DNA of 64,000 nt, taken from contig JAFDVZ010000002.1 of the NCBI GenBank assembly GCA_018268715.1, positions 429,632-493,631 on the forward strand, in the 5' to 3' direction. Shown here in pieces: positions 36,882 through 46,255 of this stretch. Numbering within the stretch: the first letter of the stretch is position 1; every line of letters starts with the position of its first letter. A program made the translations under genes and the position numbers. The stretch is from Acidobacteriota bacterium. GTDB taxonomy: Bacteria; Acidobacteriota; Terriglobia; Bryobacterales; Bryobacteraceae. The notes below the pieces were generated by a model. It ran no database searches. It was not told the DNA's origin and worked only from the letters and a program-made list of their open reading frames with translations.

Positions 36882-37907
36882 TCACGAAAGAGGGGGCAAC
36901 AGCCGGGGCGTCTCTCCCTCCGCCGGATGCCTCTCGGCCACAGTCCGTAACGCGTCGTCCACCCTCCCCCGCCGGGCGTTTTCCAGAAATCGCTCCCAGT
37001 GAACCGTTCCGTACGTCATCTTCATCCGGCCATCCGCCAGATCGACTTCCCCCGTCCGGATGCGCTCGTGAAACTCCCGGAAGTCCGGCGTCGTCCCGTT
37101 GGGTTCTGCCCCGGCACCCGCTGACCCGAGCAGCAGGAACACAGTCGCGTACCACATGTGCAACACCTGACGCATGAGCACAAACCGAGCCTGCATGTAA
37201 TCATCCGCCGCCGCCCCAAAGTAGTTCTCGAGATAGCTTCGCTCCTCCCTGTCATCCGTGAGGACGAAGTTAGCGGTCACTCCCAGATCGAAGTATCGAT
37301 CGTTGACGAACGCCGCCTGCCAGTCGATCAGCCATACTCGATCGCCGTCGAACAGGACATTCTCAGGCTTCAAATCGTTATGGGACGACACCATATCCGC
37401 CTCCAGCCGGGGATAGACGTCGGCCAGTCGCCGATAACAGGCGAACGCCTCCTCCATCTCGCCCTCGGGCGCCAGATTCGCCGGGCGAAACCTCCGGATA
37501 AAGGCGTTGTACATGGTTAGGTAATTCAGAGTTTTGGGAAATGGCGGCAGCGCGTGCAACCTGCGCAACATGCCGGGCATCCTCGCGCGAGCTTCCACCG
37601 CCCCGAGCGGCGCAGCTTCGATGAAGTCAGTGATCGCGATTCCGTTCGCCATGTCCAGGTAACGAACCCGCGGCGCGAGCCCCGCGTCGGAGGCCAACTT
37701 CAAGCAGGCGAACTGACGCCGCGGATCGCTCTGCTCATCGATATGGGTCAGCACCCGCAGCGAATACGCGGCCCCTCGCACCACAATGCGAAACACCAGG
37801 TCGGAACTGAGCCCCTTGGTCTCCCGCTCCAGGGCCTCGTAGTCCGTTGTCCCAAACGCCTCTCGCAACGCTTGAGCTACAGAACCCGACTTCTCTTCCG
37901 GGATCAT
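36882..37907 (-). CDS. Aminoglycoside phosphotransferase/choline-kinase-like protein
   Basis: A 341-residue kinase-fold protein. The catalytic loop is SSHNDLKPENVLFDG and the metal site VWLIDWQAAFVNDRYFDLG, both typical of the APH/choline-kinase group. An N-lobe with FRIVVRGAAYSLRVL, a probable nucleotide-binding region, precedes them. The start at 37907 has a GGAGG 4 bp upstream and is preferred to the ATG at 37994. Substrate could be an amino alcohol, a sugar or an antibiotic; the sequence does not tell. It is monocistronic. Confidence 0.83.
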   Translation of the reverse strand: MIPEEKSGSVAQALREAFGTTDYEALERETKGLSSDLVFRIVVRGAAYSLRVLTHIDEQSDPRRQFACLKLASDAGLAPRVRYLDMANGIAITDFIEAAPLGAVEARARMPGMLRRLHALPPFPKTLNYLTMYNAFIRRFRPANLAPEGEMEEAFACYRRLADVYPRLEADMVSSHNDLKPENVLFDGDRVWLIDWQAAFVNDRYFDLGVTANFVLTDDREERSYLENYFGAAADDYMQARFVLMRQVLHMWYATVFLLLGSAGAGAEPNGTTPDFREFHERIRTGEVDLADGRMKMTYGTVHWERFLENARRGRVDDALRTVAERHPAEGETPRLLPPLS

Positions 37908-38744
37908 GCTCCTCCACGCTGAAATCCTAAACCGCGCCAGTTGAAAAATCCAGTCTGGTTTTGAGGGAGTTATATTGCTATCCTGAAATTGCAAGACCGC
38001 TGCCCGTCTTTTCGTTTTCTCGCCCCCTCCGGTCGTTTTGGGGCCGGAATGACATACCCCGAAAATCGCCGTTCACGAAAATTGAAAAGTTATTTCTTCC
38101 GAGTTATCAGTCCTTTGCCAAAAACATATCCACTGACTTCGGCGGCCCACCCCTTAACCTGAAGGTGGAAGGGCACGACTCGTTCCGTGAAGAAAAGCAG
38201 TCAGACAAAGCAACGACCGAGCGAGCCGTCGAGCCGCGCAGCGAGCCAACGGGGCCAAGTCCAAGGGGCGGTTACGCCCGAAGGTAAGCAGCCCTCCTGT
38301 AACTCCCAGAATCATGGTCTGCGGAAGTCCGTAACTGCAACTCCTGCTGCGACCGGCACCTGGCGCCTGGAGCCCCGGGTCCAACGACGCGAAGACGCGG
38401 CCGCCAATTGGGCAAACCTCTCGCACGTCGACCGAATGACCATGGCGCCCGCGAACCCGCTGACGAACAACAGGACTCGCCCGACCTTGGCGCGCTACAT
38501 GCGTCGGTTTGAGCTGTCGGGCGACCGGGCCCTCCGCGAGTTCGGCGCCCTGCGCGCCGAGCGCCTGCCAAGGATTTCCCAAACGAACCCGAGGAACCTT
38601 CCGAAGTGATTGAACCCGAGGCAGTTATCGGAGAAATTGGCGAACCCAGGACTGCGTGCCCTGGGCCGCAACGAATCGGCGCGGAACCATTCACCCGAAC
38701 CCGAGCGCACGCCGGGTCTGGATCCATCGCCGACGCCCTGGGTC
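37908..38744. other. Gene-poor interval with an AT-richer part and a decayed gene
   Basis: This 837-bp stretch is the largest gap without an intact gene. Positions 37960-38160 are visibly AT-richer than the surroundings (runs such as GAAAATTGAAAAG). Its right half holds a remnant gene at 38187-38609. No tRNA, repeat array or insertion sequence was recognised. Confidence 0.6.
38187..38609 (+). pseudogene. Decayed member of an acidobacterial TPEGK..HGL family
   Basis: The 140-codon frame from a GTG encodes VTPEGKQPSCNSQNHGL near residue 28, resembling the GPRTPEGKARSAQNARKHGL block that opens a repeated protein family of Acidobacteria. About 70 residues later comes LARYMRRFELSGDRALREFGALRAERLP, like the family's C-terminal RYE..L.R...RAL..L..LR helix, then NPRNLPK. 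The central helical domain is nearly absent and the frame continues past the stop with further family-like residues (NPRQLSEKLANPGLRALGRNES at 38610 on, quoted in part). I read it as a deletion-bearing pseudogene. Family function is unknown. Confidence 0.4.
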
Positions 38745-39749
38745 CTACCCCGAAGCCCGCGAGGCGGCAATTGCGGCGCTCTCCCGATGGGATGCACATT
38801 GAGCCGGGAACGCCCTCAGCACGCGTAGGGCGCGGAGCGTGTTCCAGCGGCTCGGCTCGCCAACTTTCTCCAACCGGAAGAACGTCTTCCCCGTGTGTTC
38901 GTTTTGCAGCGCCCAACGGCCGTCCGCGCCCCGGCGCCGCGCTACCAGGTCGAGCGCATCCTCAAGGCGGGGGTCCGCGGGCGCATGCGCCTCCCGGAAG
39001 TAGTCGAGCGCTCGCAACACGTCATAATGCCAGCGCGGCGGATAGGAAAAGCGCGTCATTTCGGCCTTCACGATCGCGCCGGTGCGGTGCGAGCGGAACA
39101 GGCGGTGAACCAGCAGAAATTCGCGCCCCCGCGATTGCGCCTCGCGCGCCGGCGCCGACTGCGACGGTCGGAAGCATTCGTAATCGAGCAGCGCCTCCAG
39201 CACGGAGATGGTGGTGTGGAATGAGCCGTGAGTAGCTCCTCCATCACCAGGCTTGGCCTGACAGTTCCACCCGCCGTCGGGCATCTGCTGTCCGATGAGG
39301 TATGCGGCCAAACGGTCGACGCGCGGATCGTCGAAACGGAACCAACTCGCGATGGACAGCACCATCCCCGTCACACAGGTTTCGCTGCGCTTGCGCAGGC
39401 GCGGCCAGAAGTTGACCCCGCCATCGGCCCACGCGCCGCCATCCAGCAGGGCTCGGCAAGCGCGTAAGGCCTGCGGATGCTCCGGCGCGAGGCCCAGGCC
39501 GCGCAGCAGCAGCATAGTGTAGGTGGTGGAGGTCCACTTCGGGGTGTACAAGCCCCTCCCCCAGCGGCCGTCCCCGTCCTGAAGGCCGAGCAGGCGGGCG
39601 CCCCAACCTTCTCCGGCCACCCTGCGCCTTTCGGCCTCGACGGTCCGTGCGGAGGCGCCCTTCAGGTCGCGTAAGGTCTGCCAGCGTATTGCCGGGTCGC
39701 CTTCAACCAGCCACTCGATGGCGCTTTCGGTGCTGGGGATGCGCTCCAT
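38745..39749 (-). CDS. Prenyltransferase/squalene-oxidase repeat protein
   Basis: A 334-residue alpha/alpha-barrel type protein. It has repeats of the squalene-cyclase kind: LGLQDGDGRWGRGLYTPKWTSTTYTMLLLRGL, GQQMPDGGWNCQAK, RRRGADGRWALQNEH (quoted in parts), but lacks the DxDD catalytic motif of true squalene-hopene cyclases. No signal peptide. It is best described as a terpenoid-cyclase-fold protein of unknown role. The ATG at 39749 is preferred; a GTG at 39761 would overlap the upstream GH30 stop. It follows GH30 by 8 bp in the same direction. Confidence 0.78.
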   Translation of the reverse strand: MERIPSTESAIEWLVEGDPAIRWQTLRDLKGASARTVEAERRRVAGEGWGARLLGLQDGDGRWGRGLYTPKWTSTTYTMLLLRGLGLAPEHPQALRACRALLDGGAWADGGVNFWPRLRKRSETCVTGMVLSIASWFRFDDPRVDRLAAYLIGQQMPDGGWNCQAKPGDGGATHGSFHTTISVLEALLDYECFRPSQSAPAREAQSRGREFLLVHRLFRSHRTGAIVKAEMTRFSYPPRWHYDVLRALDYFREAHAPADPRLEDALDLVARRRGADGRWALQNEHTGKTFFRLEKVGEPSRWNTLRALRVLRAFPAQCASHRESAAIAASRASG

Positions 39750-39757
39750 TCCGCCGG

Positions 39758-41224
39758 TCACCAGATATACGTGCCGGCCGAACCAGGGCTCAGCCGGATG
39801 TTCGCGAATTCGCCCTTGTACTGGATCGTGAACGCATTCACCGACTGCGTATCGTTGGCGACGATCAGCACCGTCTTGCCTTCGGGCGTACGGAACGCGA
39901 CGTTCGGCAGGATGCGAGCCTCGTTCACGGCGATGCGCTTCATGCCGGGACGCTCTTCGTCCTCAGTGAGCGCTACCGATTTGTCCCCCGGCGAGGTGGA
40001 GGCGATCCGCACGGAGCCTGGCCGCACGAACTTCGAGGCGTGGGCGATGGTGTAGAGGGCGATGTTCGAAGACACAGCGTCCTTGTCCAGCGTGATCGCG
40101 CCCTGGCACATCGGGCAGCCGCCGTTGCCGGTGTGCGGATTGTTGTCCGGGTCGGCGGCCAGGTTCCAGAGGATGACGTTGCGGCTCCAGTTGCGCGCCG
40201 TGTCGATGAGCATGCGCTTCACGGTGGCGGCGATGTCGATCACAGGGCTGCCGGCCTTTTCGATGATCATCTGTTCGGTGAAGTAGACGTTCTTGTCGGG
40301 GCGCGCCTGGTGGACCAGGCTCATGGAGGCCATGTCGCCGCCGTAGTGGTGGAAGCCGGATCCGTCGGCGAATTTCGAAATGACCGGGTCGGCCAGCAGG
40401 GTCAGGGGATAGTCGGGCCGGTCGCAGTTGTGATCGAACAGGATCACCTTCGTTGAAAGGCCCGCCTTCTGGAAGGCCGGATACAGGTGGTCGCGGAGGA
40501 AGGTGAGCTGCTGGCCCACCTGCCACTGCATGCTGGGCGTGTTCTTCTGGTTGAGGGGCTCATTCTGAATGGTGATGGCGTCGATGGCCACGCCTTCCTT
40601 GCGCATCTCCTGGATGTAGCGGACGAGGTACTGCGCGTAGACGCCGTAACAGCGTTCGGCCAGCGCGCCGCCGCGTACATCGCCGTTGGTCTTCATCCAT
40701 GCGGGCGCGGACCAGGGCGAGCCGAGGATCTTGACGCCGGGCGCGATGGCGAGGATCTCCTTGAGCACCGGAATGACGTCCTTGCGGTCCTGGCCAAGGT
40801 CGAACCTCTTGAGGTCGAAGTCGGTCTCGCCGGGCCCCAGGTCGTCGTAGGAAAAGACGAAGCTGTTCAGGTCCGATGCTCCGATGCTCAGGCGCAGATA
40901 ACTGACGCCCATACCGTCGGAATTGCTCGAGAAGATGCGGCGCAAGGCGCCGTCGCGGGCGGCCGGGGTCATCTTCATGAGCAGTTCGGCGCTGCCTCCG
41001 GTGAGGGCGAAGCCGAAGCCGTCGATGGTCTGGAAGCGCTGATCGGGGTCGACGACGATCGCCTGTCCGCGCGCTGGGCCGGTTTCGCGGAACGCGAGCG
41101 GGACGTTCTGCCGTTGGAACAGGGAGGAGCGGTCGCGGGTGGTGATCCAGCTTTCGATCTGGGTCTGCGCGGAGAGGATGGCGCTCGCGACGAGCAGGGC
41201 GATGGAAAGACGGCGGGGTTGCAT
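39758..41224 (-). CDS. Secreted GH30 glycoside hydrolase (glucosylceramidase-like)
   Basis: A 488-residue exported enzyme. The signal peptide is MQPRRLSIALLVASAILSAQ. The GH30 TIM barrel starts with QTIDGFGFALTGGSAELL and GVSYLRLSIGASDLN; the likely acid/base is Glu222 in TIQNEPLNQKN and the nucleophile Glu317 in VYFTEQMI. A C-terminal beta domain ends at the stop. Members hydrolyse beta-1,6-glucans, glucosylceramides or related glycans; the sequence alone does not choose. The start at 41224 is fixed by the signal peptide. It precedes the squalene-cyclase-like gene and follows an ADOP permease by 48 bp. Confidence 0.9.
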   Translation of the reverse strand: MQPRRLSIALLVASAILSAQTQIESWITTRDRSSLFQRQNVPLAFRETGPARGQAIVVDPDQRFQTIDGFGFALTGGSAELLMKMTPAARDGALRRIFSSNSDGMGVSYLRLSIGASDLNSFVFSYDDLGPGETDFDLKRFDLGQDRKDVIPVLKEILAIAPGVKILGSPWSAPAWMKTNGDVRGGALAERCYGVYAQYLVRYIQEMRKEGVAIDAITIQNEPLNQKNTPSMQWQVGQQLTFLRDHLYPAFQKAGLSTKVILFDHNCDRPDYPLTLLADPVISKFADGSGFHHYGGDMASMSLVHQARPDKNVYFTEQMIIEKAGSPVIDIAATVKRMLIDTARNWSRNVILWNLAADPDNNPHTGNGGCPMCQGAITLDKDAVSSNIALYTIAHASKFVRPGSVRIASTSPGDKSVALTEDEERPGMKRIAVNEARILPNVAFRTPEGKTVLIVANDTQSVNAFTIQYKGEFANIRLSPGSAGTYIW

Positions 41225-41272
41225 CGGTGCTCTCAGTCTTTCAGGCCGGGAGCACCGGTGCAACCGATACGG

Positions 41273-43750
41273 CTATTCGTAACGAAGGGCGCGCAGCGGG
41301 TCGATGCGGGCGGCTCGCCGGGCGGGGAGATATCCGGCGAGCAGGCAGGCGCTGGCGATGGAGGCCATGGCGATGGACATTGTCCACGGGTCGCTGCCTT
41401 TGACGCCGAAGAGCTGGGATTGGATCAGGCGGCCCAGCCCGAGCGCCAGCGGGACGCCCGCGGCAAGGCCGGTCGCTGCGACCAGCGCAACTTCGCGCAG
41501 GACCAGTTTCAGCACGATCCGGCGTTCCGCGCCGAGGGCGATGCGGATGCCGATCTCGCGGGTGCGGCGCACCACGGAGTAGGCCGTCACGCCGAAGAGT
41601 CCGACGGAGGCGAGCAGCGTCGCCACCAGGCCGAACGCCGCGGCGAGCATCGCCAGCAGCCGTGAGGTGAAGTGGGTTTCGCCGGCCTGGGCTTCGACGG
41701 TCTTGAGGTCGAAGACGGGCAACGAAGCGTCGATGCGCTTCACCACGTCGCGGGCGCTCTGCGCGGCGGTAAGCGGGTTGCCTCGCGTACGAACGTAGAA
41801 GGTCAGGGGGCCGGGCTCGGAATCCTCGAGAGCGGCCGTCCAGGTCCAGGGGCGGACGGGGGTATTGAGGCTTTCGGCCTGCATGTCCTTGACGACGCCC
41901 ACGATCTCGATGCGGGGCGGCGAGCCGAAGCCAACATGGCGGCCGAGCGCGACGCCGTCCTTGAAGAAGCGCTTCACGAAGGCTTCATTCACGATGACTG
42001 ACCGGACCTTGCTGCCGGCGTCGCTTTCGCGGAAGTCGCGGCCGGCGATAAGGGGCGCTCCGAGCGTGGAGAAGAAGCCGGGCAGCACGCTGTTCCACTT
42101 GGCCTGCATGTCCTCGTCCTCAGTGGGGCGGTAGCCTTCGACGTTCACAGTGTTCTCCCAACTGCCGCCGGTGAGCAGCGCGGAGGAGGCGCCGCTGACC
42201 GACAGAACGCCGGGCGCCTGGGCGAGGCCGGACTGCACGCGCTGGTAGAAGTCGCGCATGCGCTCCGGGGTGTACTTGTGCAGCGACGGGTCGACCGAAA
42301 AGGTCAACAGGCTGGAGATGTCCATGCCGGTGTTGACGGTGAAGAGATTGTAGAGACTGCGGGCGAAGAGGCCGGCGGAGGTGAGCAGGACAAACGACAG
42401 GGTGACCTGCGCGGTGACCAGGAGCGTGCGTAACCGGGTCTGCGACCGGGCCGCGGAGCTGGAGGAGGCTTCGGACTTGAGGACCGGCGCCAGGTCGGTT
42501 CGCGATGATTGCAGCGCCGGGACGAGGCCGAACACCAGCGGGGTGGCGAGCGTCAGCAGCAGGGAGAAGGCGAGAACCCGCGCGTCCGGCGTTGTGTTGA
42601 TGGCGACGGCCAGTTGATCTCCAGGGATCTGCCGGACCAGGAACGCCGCCATCCACTCGGAGATGATGATGCCCAGCGCGCCGCCGGCGAAGGCCACCAG
42701 CAGGCTCTCCGTCATCATCAGGCGGACCAGTTGCCAGCGCGTGGCGCCGATGGACAGGCGGATGGCGATCTCCTTCCGGCGTCCGGCCGAGCGCGTGATG
42801 AGGAGATTGGCGACGTTGACGCAGGCGAGCATCAGCAGCGTGCCCACCATGATCAGCAGCACCTCGGCGGGTTTGAGGAAGACTTCGTTGGAGCGGGTGA
42901 ACCCTTGCGCGGCGGGCTCCAGCTTCAACCAGTTATTGCGATAACGCCGTTCGAAGTCAGCGTTCCGTTTCACGGACGCCAGGTCGTTTTCGGCGGAGGC
43001 GTGGAAGGCGCTTTGGATGGACGCCTGCGCGGACTTCAGGTCGGCGCCGTCGGCGAGCCGGGAGATCACCTTCAACCAAATGCTGTTGCGCCTCTTCATG
43101 TCGTCCCAGGTGGGCGTCACGATGGTCTTCATCGCCAGCGGCGCAAAGACGTCCGGCGGGTTGATCAGCCGGATGCCCTTGAAGCCGTTCCGCGCGACGC
43201 CGACCACGGTGGCGGCCGCGCCGTTCACCTCGACGGTCCGGTTCAACACGGCGGGGTTGCCGCCGAACCGGCGCATCCAGTAGGCGTGGCTGAGGACGAC
43301 CACCGGTTGGGAGAGGCCGGGGCGGTCGTCATCCGCGCTGAAGGTGCGTCCGAGGTGGGCGGTGGCGCCCAGCGTGTCGAAGTAGTTGCCGGAGACCAGC
43401 TCCACCACCGCGTGTTCGGCCGGGCCGTGGTCGGCGATGTCGGCCATGTCCTGGTAGCTGGCCGCGATGTTCGACAGGCCGGGCGGGCGCGCGTCGCGAA
43501 GGTCGGTGTACGTGGGGTAGGAGAACGTGTCGTTCAGCCCGCGCGATGTGCCGCCGATGAAGGTTCCCTGCCACTTCATCATCACCAGGCGTTGCGGCTC
43601 CTTCACCGGCAGCATTCGCCACAGAATCTGGTCGGACAGGGTGAAGATCGCGGTGTTGGCGCCGATTCCGATGGCCAGCGATAGGATGGCGGCGACGGCG
43701 AACCCAGGGTTCCGGGTCAGGCTTCGCCAGGCAAATCGAAGGTTCCGCAT
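41273..43750 (-). CDS. ABC permease of the ADOP/MacB-FtsX type, no PadR partner
   Basis: An 825-residue inner-membrane protein with two MacB_PCD/FtsX modules: [36 protein letters not shown] opens the first (quoted in part), LRTLLVTAQVTLSFVLLTSAGLFARSLYNL the second, and it ends ARRAARIDPLRALRYE. It lacks the N-terminal helical ADOP domain seen in the protein at 10788. The open frame extends to 44182 but that extension overlaps the LysR gene and has no coding character, so ATG at 43750 is used. No ATPase is adjacent. The substrate is unknown. Confidence 0.9.
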   Translation of the reverse strand: MRNLRFAWRSLTRNPGFAVAAILSLAIGIGANTAIFTLSDQILWRMLPVKEPQRLVMMKWQGTFIGGTSRGLNDTFSYPTYTDLRDARPPGLSNIAASYQDMADIADHGPAEHAVVELVSGNYFDTLGATAHLGRTFSADDDRPGLSQPVVVLSHAYWMRRFGGNPAVLNRTVEVNGAAATVVGVARNGFKGIRLINPPDVFAPLAMKTIVTPTWDDMKRRNSIWLKVISRLADGADLKSAQASIQSAFHASAENDLASVKRNADFERRYRNNWLKLEPAAQGFTRSNEVFLKPAEVLLIMVGTLLMLACVNVANLLITRSAGRRKEIAIRLSIGATRWQLVRLMMTESLLVAFAGGALGIIISEWMAAFLVRQIPGDQLAVAINTTPDARVLAFSLLLTLATPLVFGLVPALQSSRTDLAPVLKSEASSSSAARSQTRLRTLLVTAQVTLSFVLLTSAGLFARSLYNLFTVNTGMDISSLLTFSVDPSLHKYTPERMRDFYQRVQSGLAQAPGVLSVSGASSALLTGGSWENTVNVEGYRPTEDEDMQAKWNSVLPGFFSTLGAPLIAGRDFRESDAGSKVRSVIVNEAFVKRFFKDGVALGRHVGFGSPPRIEIVGVVKDMQAESLNTPVRPWTWTAALEDSEPGPLTFYVRTRGNPLTAAQSARDVVKRIDASLPVFDLKTVEAQAGETHFTSRLLAMLAAAFGLVATLLASVGLFGVTAYSVVRRTREIGIRIALGAERRIVLKLVLREVALVAATGLAAGVPLALGLGRLIQSQLFGVKGSDPWTMSIAMASIASACLLAGYLPARRAARIDPLRALRYE

Positions 43751-43796
43751 CGTTGCGGAGGGTGCAATTCGAGGTCCCGCCGCAAGCGACGGAGAA

Positions 43797-44756
43797 TCAA
43801 CGGCCGTGGCCGTGGACCGCTGTCCGATCCCGCACCGCTCCGTCCGATTCTGGACAGGGGCGGACGCGGGCGAACTCCTGGCGGACGATCTTGAGGAAGG
43901 CTTCCGCGGCGGGGTTGTCGGGTTTGGCGGGCATGCCGATATCGACGGAAGTCCAGTGGGATGATCGCACGGTTCTGAAGACCACCCCGGATGTGGTGAA
44001 CTTGCGGACGCAGGCGGGCGCGAGAGAAACTCCCAATCCGGCCGCCGCCAGTTGTAGGACGGTGGGCCATTGCGGAGCGTCCTGAACGATATTGGGGCGG
44101 AATCCCGCAGCCTCGCAACACGCCACAATGCGGTCGTAGGCCAGGTTGCCCATGCGGCGGGCGAACAGGACGAACGGCTCATCCTTCAGGTCGCCGGGTA
44201 CGATGACGGTCTTGCGGGCCAGGCGATGACGCGACGGCAGGACGGCGATGAAGGGCTCCCGCAGGAGGGGTTCGATGGTCAGGCCGTCGCGGACTTCGCC
44301 GTCGCGCAGAAAGGCGACGTCGTAGGTTCCGTCGGCCAGGTGCGGAATCTGCTCCGCGGTGGAGCCTTCGCGCAGGCGCAGTTCGACGTTGGGATGCATG
44401 CGGCGGTAGCGGCCGATGGCCTTCGGCAGGGCGGTGAACATGGTGGAGCCGGCGAATCCGACGGTCAGGCGTCCTTCAAGGCCGAGGTCCAGGCGGCGGG
44501 CCATTTCGACGTCGTCCTCGATCCTCGCCAGGGTGTTGCGCGTGCGGTCGAGGTAAACCTGGCCGACCCGTGTCAGGCGGACTCCGCGCGTCGTGCGGTG
44601 GAACAGCGCGAACCCGAGGCTCTGTTCCAGGGCTCGGATCTGCTGGCTGAGCGGCGGCTGAGCGATGCCGAGCTTCTCCGCCGCCTGGCCGAAGTGGAGC
44701 GTGTCCGCGACGGCCAGAAAGTAGCGCAGGCGGCGAACGTCAATTCCGGAATTCAT
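43797..44756 (-). CDS. LysR family transcriptional regulator
   Basis: A 319-residue regulator. The winged helix-turn-helix spans residues 6-65 (LRYFLAVADTLHFGQAAEKLGIAQPPLSQQIRALE, LFHRTTRGVRLT). The remaining 230 residues are the periplasmic-binding-like effector domain (GLEGRLTVGFAGS, LADGTYDVAFLRDG). It diverges from the GNAT gene across 69 bp that contain an inverted repeat, so it likely controls that gene and itself. It also lies 46 bp upstream of the ADOP permease on the same strand. The effector cannot be predicted. Confidence 0.92.
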   Translation of the reverse strand: MNSGIDVRRLRYFLAVADTLHFGQAAEKLGIAQPPLSQQIRALEQSLGFALFHRTTRGVRLTRVGQVYLDRTRNTLARIEDDVEMARRLDLGLEGRLTVGFAGSTMFTALPKAIGRYRRMHPNVELRLREGSTAEQIPHLADGTYDVAFLRDGEVRDGLTIEPLLREPFIAVLPSRHRLARKTVIVPGDLKDEPFVLFARRMGNLAYDRIVACCEAAGFRPNIVQDAPQWPTVLQLAAAGLGVSLAPACVRKFTTSGVVFRTVRSSHWTSVDIGMPAKPDNPAAEAFLKIVRQEFARVRPCPESDGAVRDRTAVHGHGR

Positions 44757-44764
44757 ATTCGATG

Positions 44765-44796
44765 CGTCCTAATATAGAGCTTTCAGATATTGGACG
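44765..44796. promoter_or_regulatory. Probable LysR operator between lysR and GNAT genes
   Basis: CGTCCTAATA at 44765-44774 and TATTGGACG at 44788-44796 form an inverted repeat of nine matching bases with one bulged T. The site sits midway in the 69-bp gap between the divergent lysR and acetyltransferase genes, as expected for a LysR-type binding site with AT-rich half-sites. Confidence 0.55.
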
Positions 44797-44825
44797 TATA
44801 GGTGGCGGCCGGACTACCTTGGGGC

Positions 44826-45302
44826 ATGGATCGCAAAGTGGCCATTCGTGAATTCGAGCCGGGCGACGAGACCTGCTTCCGCACGCTGAACGAAGAGTGG
44901 ATCAGCCACTACTTCAAAATGGAGGACAAGGACCGGGAGGCGCTCGACCACCCTCGGTCGGCGATTCTGGCAAAGGGCGGGCGCATCTTCTTCGCGCTGG
45001 TGGATGGCGAGTGCGTGGGTTGCTGCGCGCTGCTCCGGTTGGCCGACGGGGAGTTCGAAGTGGCGAAGATGGCGGTGAGCTCATCGCTCCGGGGCGGCGG
45101 GATCGGCCGCGTGCTGTTGGCGGCGGTGGTGGAGGCGGCGCGCGCATCCGGGGCCCGGCGCCTGTACCTGGAGACGAACTCGATATTGGGTCCGGCCATC
45201 CGGCTGTATGAGAGCATCGGGTTCCGGCATCTGCCGCCGGAGCGCGTCCAGCCGTCGCCCTATGCCCGGGCCAACGTCTACATGGAGTTGGTGTTCGACT
45301 GA
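44826..45302 (+). CDS. GNAT family N-acetyltransferase
   Basis: A 158-residue GNAT-fold enzyme. It shows EFEPGDETCFRTLNEEWISHYF at the N-terminus, the acetyl-CoA site as VSSSLRGGGIGRVLLAAVVEAARASGARRLYLETN (quoted in part) with R/Q-x-x-G-x-G pattern, and the closing IRLYESIGF. This is close to the MarR-associated group acting on small amines. The start at 44826 follows a GGGG stretch. Its last 25 bases overlap the convergent hydrolase gene. Expression is likely controlled by the divergent LysR. Confidence 0.9.
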   Translation: MDRKVAIREFEPGDETCFRTLNEEWISHYFKMEDKDREALDHPRSAILAKGGRIFFALVDGECVGCCALLRLADGEFEVAKMAVSSSLRGGGIGRVLLAAVVEAARASGARRLYLETNSILGPAIRLYESIGFRHLPPERVQPSPYARANVYMELVFD

Positions 45303-46255
45303 CCAAGTTCGGCGATCAGGCGGCGGTAGGTCTCAAAGGCCGGCTTCGGCGTGTAGCCGCTGGTCAGGACTCCGAATTGGGAGAAGATGTCGTCCACCGC
45401 GCTTGAAGCGTCGCGCAGGGCGAATAGGGTGTAGCGTTCGATGTTCAGCTCTTGGCGAACGGTGTGGACGGTCCGGATAACAATCTCGATCGCTTCGGCC
45501 TGACGGTCGTAGGGCCGGTCCGAGGCGGTGGGCCAGCCATGTTCGGCGATGTGGATCGGCACGTGTGAGGGAATCTTCGCGGCGGGGAGCCAAACGTTGC
45601 GCATGGTTTCGAGCACCATGAGGGCGGCGGCGCGGATGTCGGGCGCGGGCCGGAAGACATCTGGGAAGAAGTCGAGCCCGACGTAGCCGAGGGCTTCGTA
45701 GAACCTTGGGCCGGCCAGGGTCGCGATGTTGTCCCAGAAGGGCTGGCTGGCTCCGAATGTCGGCGTCGAATTGAAGCCGGCTCTGACGCCCGGCCGGTTG
45801 AGGGACCGGAGTTCGGCCGCGGCCGCCACCACGCCCTGGACCAGCGCCTCCAGGACCCGCGGGTAGGGCCCATCGATGCAGTCCGGGCCGTTGGTGAAGT
45901 TCGCCTCCTCCGTGATCTGGACTGAGCAAAGGTGCGGGGCGTACTGGCGAATCTTCGAGCGGACGAAGTCGAGGAAACCGGCGACGTCGCCGCGCGCGGA
46001 TTGAAACATCAGCACCAGGTCTAGGCGGCGCTTACCGGTGATGTAGATGTCGAACGGGTCCGGCGCACGGGCGGCCCAGCGGGACGGCGCATCGCTGTCG
46101 TTGTAGCGCTCATAGCCTCGAACGATGAACGGGGCGCCGCCTTCGAGCAGGGTCAGCGCCTGGCCGATCTGGCGAGGATCGTCGGGCGGTCCGGCGGCGA
46201 TCCCGTTGTCCGATCCAGCGGCGCCGCCGGGGTAGATTCCGAACAAAAGGGGCAT
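45278..46255 (-). CDS. Cytoplasmic TIM-barrel glycoside-hydrolase-like protein
   Basis: A 325-residue protein with no signal peptide. It carries TIM-barrel features of clan GH-A: VQITEEANFTNG as a possible acid/base region near 114, VGLDFFPDVFRP, and HIAEHGWPTASDRP as a nucleophile-like strand end. The family was not identified and no substrate is known. Its ATG at 46255 abuts a strong palindrome, with a TACAAT hexamer a few bases upstream on its strand and no Shine-Dalgarno, so it may be translated from a leaderless transcript. It lies 17 bp after the CE15-SGNH gene on the same strand. Confidence 0.6.
   Translation of the reverse strand: MPLLFGIYPGGAAGSDNGIAAGPPDDPRQIGQALTLLEGGAPFIVRGYERYNDSDAPSRWAARAPDPFDIYITGKRRLDLVLMFQSARGDVAGFLDFVRSKIRQYAPHLCSVQITEEANFTNGPDCIDGPYPRVLEALVQGVVAAAAELRSLNRPGVRAGFNSTPTFGASQPFWDNIATLAGPRFYEALGYVGLDFFPDVFRPAPDIRAAALMVLETMRNVWLPAAKIPSHVPIHIAEHGWPTASDRPYDRQAEAIEIVIRTVHTVRQELNIERYTLFALRDASSAVDDIFSQFGVLTSGYTPKPAFETYRRLIAELGQSNTNSM

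Noticed and set aside
43751-44182. N-terminal extension of the second ADOP permease
   Set aside because: It overlaps the LysR gene and has a low-complexity, Pro/Ser-rich composition; the family start MRNLRF at 43750 is intact.
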